From a bacterium (GTDB lineage Bacteria > Patescibacteriota > JABMPQ01 > JAQVVF01), in contig JAUWOX010000051.1 in NCBI GenBank assembly GCA_030611905.1, positions 1 through 7,244 on the forward strand: 7,244 bases of DNA. Direction: 5' to 3'. Positions 1 to 4,523 of the stretch are shown one piece after another. The notes below the pieces were generated by a model. It was not told the DNA's origin. It did no database searches and was given only the letters and a program-made list of their open reading frames with translations. Numbering within the stretch: position 1 is the first letter of the stretch; every line of letters begins with the position of its first letter. A program made the position numbers and the translations under genes.

Positions 1-1
1 A

Positions 2-421
2 GAGTCAATGATGTTTTTGAAAGCCAATTATCCTGATTTAAACTTCTTACATTTTTTGTATGGAGGAATAATTATTGGAGTTCTGGGAGCGGTGATGGAT
101 GTGGCAGTATCGATTGTTTCTTCAATGAAAGAAATTGTTGGTCATAAAAAGGATCTACCCAGAAAGAAATTAATGAAGTCGGGCATGAATGTGGGGCGAG
201 ATATTTTAGGGAGCATGATGAATACTTTGGTGTTTGCTTATGTGGGTTCAGCCATGGTAATTTTATTAATTATTTTGAAAACAGAACCTAGTTTTTTCGA
301 GATTTTTAATTATGGATTAATTGCTGAAGAAGTAGTAAGGATTTTGATTAGTATAATTGCTTTGACGATAGTAATTCCATTGGCGGCGGTGATTGGAAGT
401 TTTGTTTATAAAAAAAGCTAA
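2..421 (+). CDS. YibE/F family membrane protein, C-terminal part (5' truncated by window edge)
   Basis: This is the C-terminal end of a multi-pass membrane protein that resembles the YibE/F family, a poorly characterised family sometimes proposed to be transport-related. The reading frame is open to the window edge with no stop or ribosome binding site before the ATG at 8, so I treat the gene as starting outside the window. Residue numbers count from that ATG. Family-like segments are GVLGAVMDVAVSI (about 24-36), followed by a Ser-rich turn and acidic residue, and GRDILGSMMNTLVFAYVGS (about 63-81). Hydrophobic segments lie near 15-37, 72-92 and 109-134. The protein ends in a short Lys-rich tail (YKKS). 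The stop codon lies inside a heptamer repeat, and a terminator-like hairpin follows, so this is the end of its transcript. The family call rests on remembered consensus and the molecular function is unknown. Confidence 0.8.
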   Translation, partial: ESMMFLKANYPDLNFLHFLYGGIIIGVLGAVMDVAVSIVSSMKEIVGHKKDLPRKKLMKSGMNVGRDILGSMMNTLVFAYVGSAMVILLIILKTEPSFFEIFNYGLIAEEVVRILISIIALTIVIPLAAVIGSFVYKKS

Positions 422-443
422 AAGCTGGTAGCTAATAGCTGAT
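416..443. repeat. Four-unit heptamer tandem repeat (AGCTNNN) over the stop codon
   Basis: Four consecutive 7-bp units each begin with the palindrome AGCT, at 416, 423, 430 and 437. The last three bases vary (AAA, GGT, AAT, GAT). The array contains the TAA stop (419-421) of the YibE/F-like gene and leads directly into the terminator hairpin. The conserved core with a variable end is clear in the sequence; its function is unknown. Confidence 0.75.
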
Positions 444-473
444 AAATAATTCTGTTTTCGGAGTTATTTTTTT
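444..473 (+). terminator. Probable intrinsic terminator of the YibE/F-like gene
   Basis: A 9-bp AT-rich stem pairs 444-452 with 461-469, with one T·G wobble and an 8-nt loop. It runs into a T tract ending at 473. The stem is weak for a terminator, but its position right after the stop fits. The minus-strand deacetylase gene ends at 472, so the element sits between convergent genes. On the minus strand the following sequence is not a clean T run. Confidence 0.5.
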
Positions 474-1320
474 AATTTTCGGTTTTTATTTTTTCAGCAA
501 AAGTCTGGACTGTGTCTCCGCCGCCGACTTTGATTCGAGGAAGTTCGAGAAGCTTGTTGGTTCTGTGTAGATTGTCAGATTCGGTAGTGAAGGCGGCTTT
601 GAATTTATGTTTCTTCATAACGCTCAAGACTTCGTCGTTATAATCACCATATGGATAAGCGAGATAATCAATAGCAGTACCAATCCATTCTTCTAGAGTC
701 ATTTTGTTAACAGCAATTTCTTGTTCTAATATTTCTGGATCGAGTTGAGTTAATTTTTTATGATTTTGGGTATGGGCACCTAAAAAGACATGATCAGTAG
801 TTAATAGATATCGGAGATGATACCAGTCCATATATTTTTTTCGGCCGATAAAGTTGGTAACTACAAAATTAGTTGCGTTTAAATTGTAATCTCTTAGAAC
901 TGGAAGAACTTCTTCAAAAAAATCTAGATAGCCGTCGTCAAAAGTCAGAAGAATCGGATTGTCGGGCAGGGGATAGCCATATTTTAAATACTGATGGAGA
1001 TCATCAGGTGTTATGGTATTATAGTTTTCTTTTTGTAAATATTCCATTTGTTGTTGAAAGGTAGTGGGAGGGACAGAAAGATTCCAGCCGCGATTGTCGG
1101 GTTGTGGGGCGATTTTGCGGATATAATGGTAGAGAAGTACTGGAATTTTTATTTCTCTTTCAATTATTTCTGGCTCAATTTTTAAATGGGTGATTAATGA
1201 ACTGGTGCTATTTTGTATTTTAGGTGTTTTTTTAAAAGATGGTTTAATGCCAAAATAAGCTGTAAGAATGACAGCCGTAGTTAAGAGGATAAGACAAGTG
1301 ATTGCGAGAAATTTTTTCAC
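472..1320 (-). CDS. Membrane-anchored polysaccharide deacetylase (CE4/NodB fold)
   Basis: This 282-residue protein should remove N-acetyl groups from an extracellular polysaccharide or peptidoglycan (carbohydrate esterase family 4). Residues 1-23 (MKKFLAITC then a hydrophobic run) form a signal anchor, placing the enzyme outside the membrane. A linker to about 58 leads to the catalytic domain. Motif 1 is TFDDG at 126-130, with Asp128/Asp129 as the expected base and metal ligand. Motif 2 is HTQNH at 183-187, supplying two metal-binding histidines. Motif 3 appears as AYPYG at 221-225, and a late LPRIKV motif lies at 260-265. The early LLYHYI segment (62-67) is typical of the PgaB/PdaA-like side of the family. 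All key residues are present. The start is GTG; no in-frame ATG gives a sensible signal sequence and no Shine-Dalgarno is visible. It is monocistronic with its own extended -10 promoter. Substrate is not determinable. Confidence 0.92.
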   Translation of the reverse strand: MKKFLAITCLILLTTAVILTAYFGIKPSFKKTPKIQNSTSSLITHLKIEPEIIEREIKIPVLLYHYIRKIAPQPDNRGWNLSVPPTTFQQQMEYLQKENYNTITPDDLHQYLKYGYPLPDNPILLTFDDGYLDFFEEVLPVLRDYNLNATNFVVTNFIGRKKYMDWYHLRYLLTTDHVFLGAHTQNHKKLTQLDPEILEQEIAVNKMTLEEWIGTAIDYLAYPYGDYNDEVLSVMKKHKFKAAFTTESDNLHRTNKLLELPRIKVGGGDTVQTFAEKIKTEN

Positions 1321-1367
1321 TAATTTGTGAAGTTTATTTTTGAGAGTAGGTGAGTGTCTATTAAATA

Positions 1368-1376
1368 ATTATATCA
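1368..1376 (-). promoter_or_regulatory. Extended -10 promoter for the polysaccharide deacetylase
   Basis: Read on the minus strand, this is TGATATAAT, a perfect extended -10 element (TGnTATAAT). No good -35 hexamer lies 17 bp upstream, which is acceptable for an extended -10. The transcript would start near 1361, leaving a leader of about 40 nt before the GTG start at 1320. Confidence 0.6.
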
Positions 1377-1456
1377 AATTTTTGGGTGATAGGGAACTGT
1401 TAGAAGGATTTTGTGTGTTTTTCCTGTACCCTTTCCCCTGTTTTGAATTTTTTTTA

Positions 1457-1488
1457 TTTATTTATTAATTTATTTATTAATTTATTAA
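1457..1488. repeat. 12-bp AT-only tandem repeat, about 2.7 copies
   Basis: Two exact copies of TTTATTTATTAA lie at 1457-1468 and 1469-1480, followed by a partial copy, TTTATTAA, at 1481-1488. The stretch contains no G or C and would melt easily. Confidence 0.8.
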
Positions 1489-1619
1489 TAATGATTAATT
1501 ATTTTTCAAATTAATAGGAAATTGGTTTAATTTTAAATTATGAATTTTACTTTTTTTAATTCATTTTTTTTTTAAAATTTGAATGATGAAAGCGATGGAA
1601 TTGTTCGCCTGTTATTTAT

Positions 1620-1640
1620 AATATTCTTAAAAAGAGTATT
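1620..1640. other. Small AT-rich hairpin
   Basis: AATATTCTT (1620-1628) pairs with AAGAGTATT (1632-1640), nine pairs with one T·G wobble around an AAA loop. No T run follows on either strand, so it is not a standard terminator. Its role is unknown. Confidence 0.4.
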
Positions 1641-1826
1641 TGGGGGACTATTAAATAAATAAGTGAGAATTTTGGTTAGTTCGGGGGAGTGTCTATATTC
1701 GCCTTTTTTAATCACCTTTTTTCTTTATTTTTGTTCTCTTGCTTTGTTTGGGACTTTCTCCTTTGCTCTATAGGGCTCTGGTGGACAAATCGGCGGATAA
1801 ATATTTCAGTCAGATGAAAGGGGATC

Positions 1827-1835
1827 TGTGGATAA
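1827..1835 (-). promoter_or_regulatory. Perfect DnaA-box nonamer
   Basis: The plus strand reads TGTGGATAA, the exact reverse complement of the classical DnaA box TTATCCACA. It lies 6 bp upstream of the -35 element of the PadR promoter. One nonamer is not enough to call an origin. It could be chance or a DnaA-responsive site at this promoter. Confidence 0.35.
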
Positions 1836-1841
1836 CTTTTG

Positions 1842-1870
1842 TTGTTTAGAATCGTTTTTTGATTTATACT
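1842..1870 (+). promoter_or_regulatory. Sigma-70-type promoter of the PadR gene
   Basis: TTGTTT (1842-1847) and TATACT (1865-1870) are separated by an ideal 17-bp spacer. Transcription would start near 1877, giving a leader of about 30 nt before the ATG at 1908. Confidence 0.6.
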
Positions 1871-1904
1871 ATATATCGGAGGACAATATATCACGTAACG
1901 ATAT
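1871..1904. promoter_or_regulatory. Candidate operator between promoter and start of the PadR gene
   Basis: The heptamer ATATATC occurs at 1871-1877 and again 15 bp later at 1886-1892. The second copy also forms an inverted repeat, ATATC (1888-1892) and GATAT (1900-1904), separated by 7 bp. A wider inverted repeat, ATATCG (1873-1878) and CGATAT (1899-1904), overlaps it. PadR regulators commonly bind AT-rich dyads overlapping their own promoters, so autoregulation is a reasonable inference. AATATATC recurs at 2374-2381, just before the glycoside hydrolase start. Confidence 0.45.
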
Positions 1905-1907
1905 GAT

Positions 1908-2285
1908 ATGAAATTAGAATCAAAGACGTATTGGGATAATTTGCTTAAAAAGTCTATAACAAAGTTTTTTATTTTGGGTGTTTTGTATGATAGAAAGTGT
2001 CATGGTTATGGGTTGGTCTCTTTGGTTAGATCGAGTTCTTGTGGTACTTGTTCCCCTTCTTTTGGAACGATTTATCCAACTTTGCGAACTTTGTTGGATG
2101 GTGGCTATGTGAAGCTTGAAGAGGTTGATGTGAAGAAAAGAAGACGGAAAGTTTATTCGTTGACAGCCAGGGGAATTAGGGCTTATCGGGCCGCTTTGGC
2201 GTCGTTTGGGGAGCATGTAAGTTTGTTGTCAAATGTGTGTGTTGGCGATTTAACGAGGATCGCAAATAAACTCAAGACAGACTAA
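1908..2285 (+). CDS. PadR family winged-helix transcriptional regulator with CxxC motif
   Basis: This 125-residue protein matches the PadR family of dimeric winged-helix DNA-binding regulators. The family signature runs from HGYGL (32-36), through FGTIYPTLRTLLDGGYVK (52-69, recognition helix and wing start), to a basic wing KKRRRKVYSLTARG (76-89). A C-terminal helix follows (about 90-104). The length is typical of the short PadR type. Cysteines occur at 31, 45, 48 and 111; Cys45 and Cys48 form a CxxC just before the recognition helix, which could bind metal or sense redox. The start at 1908 is the first ATG after an in-frame TAA at 1896. The only Shine-Dalgarno-like GGAGG (1878-1882) is about 25 nt upstream, too far to be ordinary. 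The gene sits 98 bp before the glycoside hydrolase, but that gene has its own promoter. Ligand and targets are unknown. Confidence 0.88.
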   Translation: MKLESKTYWDNLLKKSITKFFILGVLYDRKCHGYGLVSLVRSSSCGTCSPSFGTIYPTLRTLLDGGYVKLEEVDVKKRRRKVYSLTARGIRAYRAALASFGEHVSLLSNVCVGDLTRIANKLKTD

Positions 2286-2342
2286 GTAATGGCAATTTTT
2301 GGCTTATTAAAGCTAGAATGTTGTTGATTTTTAAAAAATACC

Positions 2343-2371
2343 TTGACAAAATGTATCTTTTATTTTAATAT
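2343..2371 (+). promoter_or_regulatory. Strong promoter of the glycoside hydrolase gene
   Basis: A consensus TTGACA (2343-2348) is followed after 17 bp by TAATAT (2366-2371). Transcription would start about 2378, only some 6 nt before the ATG at 2384. Using TAGAAT (2371-2376) as the -10 instead would give a leaderless message, but with a 22-bp spacer. No Shine-Dalgarno precedes the ATG, so leaderless or near-leaderless translation is likely. Confidence 0.65.
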
Positions 2372-2383
2372 AGAATATATCTA

Positions 2384-3658
2384 ATGAAAAGCTTAACTTA
2401 TACAATATTAATTGGTTTCTTGGCAGTTACATTTTTGCCGGGTTTTTCTATTGCAAAAACTAATCCGGTGTCTTATAAAGATCAAGTTGGTTTAAATGTT
2501 CATTGGGTATTGGGTGGTGGTGGAAAAGATGGGATGTATGAACGAAGGCTGAAACAGAGTGAAACAAAATGGGCTAGAGAGCATTTTCAGATGGAGGTTT
2601 TGGTTGGAGATAATTCTGAACTTTGGTTTGAAAGGTATGATCAGATTATTGAAAAATATAAAGAGCAAGATATTCAAGTAATTGGCATGTTGGCCTACAA
2701 TAAAGACAATGGTGATTTTAGAGCGCCAAATGAAAACGAATGGCGGGAGTTCGTCGCTTCAGTAGTTAATCGATATAAAGACGATGTAAAAGTTTGGGAA
2801 ATTTGGAATGAACCAGATTCTCCCGATTATTTGGCTCCTAATAATCCCAAGGCTTATGCTAGTATTTTAAAGCCAGCTTATCGGGTAATTAAATTAATTG
2901 ATCCAAGCGCTAAGGTAATTACTGGTGGTCTTTCTTGGCCGAATATACATTTTGCTAAAAGAATGTATAAAAGATATGCTAATTATTTTGATGGATTGGG
3001 CGTGCATCTTTATTATGGAGAAAAATATTATGAAGAAGGTGAGAGTTTAAATGCTTTGGAATTTGACTTAGATCGATTGCGAAAATTACAAAAGAAATAT
3101 AAGCCTAATCATAAGATTTGGATAACTGAATTTGGTTGTTCAACCGGGGGAACCGGGGTTTCATCTTGGATGCAAAAGAAGTATTTTCGAAAAGCAATTC
3201 CTGTTATTTTACGAAGAAAATGGGTGAAGAATGTTTTAGTTTATAATATTAGGAATAGAGCTATTAACGATATTTATGAAGATCATTTTGGATTGTTAAA
3301 ATTGGATATGAATCCCCGACCTTCTTGGCGATGGTATGACAAGATTGATGTGGGGCCTTATGGAGACGAGAGAGTTTCAAAGACTGAACAGAAAAAATTA
3401 GCTAATAAATTAAGGAGGAGATTGAAAAAGAAATATTTTAAAAATAAAAAAGCCAGAAAAAAATGGCTTCCAAAGAAAAAGACTTGGAAGTGGATTAATT
3501 TAAGAGATGCTTATATTTATGGTGGCTATAAGGTAAAGCAAGTTGCTTATTTTTTGAAATTCGGGAAGACGGTGCATTATAAGATTCCTTTTAGATTATG
3601 GAAGAAGACAAGGGACTATAAAAGGACAATAAATAAAAAATTCCAAACTAAAAATTAA
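2384..3658 (+). CDS. Secreted glycoside hydrolase, clan GH-A (GH39/PslG-like), with basic C-terminal tail
   Basis: This 424-residue protein is probably an exported retaining glycosidase. Residues 1-24 form a signal peptide ending FSIA before Lys25. The (β/α)8 barrel spans roughly 34-320. WEIWNEPD at 138-145 carries the expected acid/base Glu143, and WITEFG at 246-251 carries the expected nucleophile Glu249; GVHLYY (206-211) fits a barrel strand. The WNEP...TEF pair is typical of clan GH-A, and the overall pattern recalls GH39-type proteins such as PslG, an exopolysaccharide hydrolase. Residues 331-424 are not part of the usual barrel: about 35 of 94 are Lys or Arg against 3 acidic residues, which may bind an anionic polymer or the envelope. 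It follows the PadR gene and may be under its control. A strong terminator follows. The substrate, and family assignment below clan level, are uncertain. Confidence 0.85.
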   Translation: MKSLTYTILIGFLAVTFLPGFSIAKTNPVSYKDQVGLNVHWVLGGGGKDGMYERRLKQSETKWAREHFQMEVLVGDNSELWFERYDQIIEKYKEQDIQVIGMLAYNKDNGDFRAPNENEWREFVASVVNRYKDDVKVWEIWNEPDSPDYLAPNNPKAYASILKPAYRVIKLIDPSAKVITGGLSWPNIHFAKRMYKRYANYFDGLGVHLYYGEKYYEEGESLNALEFDLDRLRKLQKKYKPNHKIWITEFGCSTGGTGVSSWMQKKYFRKAIPVILRRKWVKNVLVYNIRNRAINDIYEDHFGLLKLDMNPRPSWRWYDKIDVGPYGDERVSKTEQKKLANKLRRRLKKKYFKNKKARKKWLPKKKTWKWINLRDAYIYGGYKVKQVAYFLKFGKTVHYKIPFRLWKKTRDYKRTINKKFQTKN

Positions 3659-3696
3659 AAATGTCAGATGAATATAAAATAACAAATGCTAAATAA
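3636..3696. repeat. Degenerate A-rich repetitive tract at the 3' end of the hydrolase gene
   Basis: The end of the gene and the following 38 bp consist of loosely repeated A-rich words (AACTAAAAATTAAAAATG and similar). This tract encodes the last few residues of the hydrolase. No exact period can be set, so it is a weak repeat call. Confidence 0.3.
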
Positions 3697-3710
3697 TTTT
3701 AATTGTTTAG

Positions 3711-3737
3711 CGCCTAGGCTGAGGCTTAGGCGTTTTT
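3711..3737 (+). terminator. Intrinsic terminator of the glycoside hydrolase gene
   Basis: CGCCTAGGC (3711-3719) pairs with GCTTAGGCG (3724-3732), nine pairs with one G·T wobble, around a TGAG loop. TTTTT follows at 3733-3737. This is a GC-rich stem in AT-rich surroundings, a textbook rho-independent terminator, about 50 bp after the stop. Confidence 0.9.
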
Positions 3738-3742
3738 GTTAG

Positions 3743-3787
3743 GTTGTAATTAGTTGTAAGTTGTAAAATTTAAGTTGTAAGTTATTT
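3743..3787. repeat. GTTGTAA heptamer repeat between two terminators
   Basis: GTTGTAA occurs at 3743, 3753, 3760 and 3774. From 3753 the register is exactly 7 bp, with a diverged unit (AATTTAA) at 3767 and another (GTTATTT) at 3781. The 7-bp period matches the array at 416-443, though the unit sequence differs. Confidence 0.7.
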
Positions 3788-3806
3788 GCGAATATTCTTA
3801 GAAGTG

Positions 3807-3845
3807 CAGAAAACAAAACGGCTCATTTCTTGATTTGAGCCGTTT
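3807..3845 (-). terminator. Intrinsic terminator of the sortase gene
   Basis: AAACGGCTCA (3816-3825) and TGAGCCGTTT (3836-3845) form a perfect 10-bp stem with a 10-nt loop. On the minus strand the stem is followed by TTTTGTTTT, giving a strong terminator about 30 bp past the sortase stop. On the plus strand only a short T stretch follows, so it mainly serves the minus-strand gene. Confidence 0.88.
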
Positions 3846-3874
3846 AATTTGATGGAAAGCCGAGTATTTTGATT

Positions 3875-4453
3875 TTATTTTATCAAGAGGCCAGTGATTG
3901 CTAGTCTTTTGATATCTGAACCAAGCGGCCAACAGGTTAGAATGGTAATAGCAGATTGATTATTTTGATTGAGAACAGAGAGGTCAGTAGCATTGATATG
4001 AATTTTTTCTGTGACTACATATTGATAAAGTTTGTTTTTGTAGGCGACAAAGATGGAGTCGTCTTTTTTTATTTGGTTTAAATTAGCAAAAATCGTATTG
4101 AAGTCTCCCCTATTCCACCAAAAATTTGCGGAGTGGCCGATGAAAACTGAATTATTTGGTTGACCGGGCTTGGCAGTGTAAGGGAAATGAACTACTCCTT
4201 TTTTTAGCTCGTCTAAGATAATTTCTTCGTTTTGTTCTTGGGGAAAAATGATTGGTGCTTCGAGGCCTATATTGGGAATGATTAGCGTGTTGTTTTGATA
4301 TAGTTTTTGGTTAATAATGTTATTTTCTTTTTGAATTAAATTTTGTTTATTGATAGAGAAGTTTATTTTTTGGTAAAGCGAAGAAGCATTGATAAATAGA
4401 TAGGCAATGAGGATTATGGTTGCAATGATTAAGATGTGTTTAACTATTTTCAT
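3875..4453 (-). CDS. Sortase (small single-pass class D/E-like transpeptidase)
   Basis: This 192-residue protein has the sortase catalytic set and should cleave a C-terminal sorting signal in a surface protein and join it to an acceptor outside the membrane. Residues 7-22 are a single N-terminal membrane segment. The β-barrel starts near LIIPNIGLEAPI (57-68). Catalytic His107 lies in FIGHSA (104-109), Cys174 in TILTCWP (170-176), and Arg183 in IKRLAITG (181-188); all three are intact. The conserved GVVHFPYTAKPGQPNNS (86-102) stretch fits class D/E-like sortases. The start is ATG with only an A-rich leader (AAAGAA), no real Shine-Dalgarno. The gene is divergent from the large lipoprotein gene, 70 bp apart, and ends in its own terminator. 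Neither complete exported plus-strand protein here ends in a sorting signal, so the substrate is elsewhere. The sequence is unusually rich in Ile and Asn. Confidence 0.9.
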   Translation of the reverse strand: MKIVKHILIIATIILIAYLFINASSLYQKINFSINKQNLIQKENNIINQKLYQNNTLIIPNIGLEAPIIFPQEQNEEIILDELKKGVVHFPYTAKPGQPNNSVFIGHSANFWWNRGDFNTIFANLNQIKKDDSIFVAYKNKLYQYVVTEKIHINATDLSVLNQNNQSAITILTCWPLGSDIKRLAITGLLIK

Positions 4454-4523
4454 TTCTTTTTTGTCTGATTATAGTATAGTATATTTGAGGGAAAAGTTCT
4501 TGTACCTTGAAAAGGAGGGCGTC
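4454..4523. promoter_or_regulatory. Divergent promoter region between sortase and lipoprotein genes
   Basis: The 70-bp spacer must carry promoters for both directions. On the minus strand, TATAAT lies at 4468-4473, with TATACT copies at 4473-4478 and 4478-4483. On the plus strand, TATAGT lies at 4470-4475 and 4475-4480, and TATATT at 4480-4485. The -10-like boxes of the two strands therefore overlap and repeat every 5 bp. No good -35 was found in either direction, so the exact start sites are uncertain. Overlap suggests the two genes compete for polymerase. Confidence 0.4.
4512..4518 (+). promoter_or_regulatory. Shine-Dalgarno that fixes the lipoprotein start
   Basis: AAGGAGG lies 5 nt upstream of the ATG at 4524. 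It is the only full-consensus ribosome binding site in the window. It selects that ATG over earlier in-frame ATGs inside the divergent sortase gene, and a lipoprotein signal follows directly. Confidence 0.9.

Larger units (their letters stand above)
1321..1907. other. 587-bp AT-rich intergenic region between divergent genes
   Basis: This region separates the minus-strand deacetylase from the plus-strand PadR gene. It is dominated by T and A runs, especially 1441-1580. It holds the deacetylase promoter (1368-1376), a 12-bp tandem repeat (1457-1488), a small hairpin (1620-1640: 9-bp stem with one wobble, AAA loop), short direct repeats (GAGTGTCTAT at 1352 and 1687; CTATTAAATAA at 1358 and 1648), a DnaA-box nonamer (1827-1835) and the PadR promoter. 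I see no convincing protein gene, tRNA or CRISPR repeat. The large size contrasts with the short spacers elsewhere in the window. Confidence 0.6.

Noticed and set aside
8..13. True start of the YibE/F-like protein at the first ATG
   Set aside because: The frame is open upstream to the window edge, there is no Shine-Dalgarno, and the retained part corresponds only to the C-terminal portion of the family.
416..443. CRISPR array
   Set aside because: The units are 7 bp with 3 variable bases and no spacers; no cas gene is present. The other tandem repeats in the window fail for the same reason.
1446..1835. Replication origin
   Set aside because: Only one exact DnaA box is visible, the second-best candidates have mismatches, and no replication genes are present.
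1712..1894. 60-codon minus-strand frame in the intergenic region
   Set aside because: It starts inside the PadR promoter and leader, has no ribosome binding site, and its sequence is low-complexity at the end with no recognisable domain.
1920..2216. 98-codon minus-strand frame opposite the PadR gene
   Set aside because: It is antisense to a clear PadR domain, with no recognisable motif and no start signal.
3659..3874. tRNA or other known RNA gene in the terminator region
   Set aside because: The two hairpins are each explained as terminators with adjacent T runs; no cloverleaf or CCA end is seen.
4407..4523. Longer N terminus for the modular lipoprotein
   Set aside because: The extension would overlap the start of the divergent sortase gene. 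The ATG at 4524 has a perfect Shine-Dalgarno and is followed by a lipoprotein signal.
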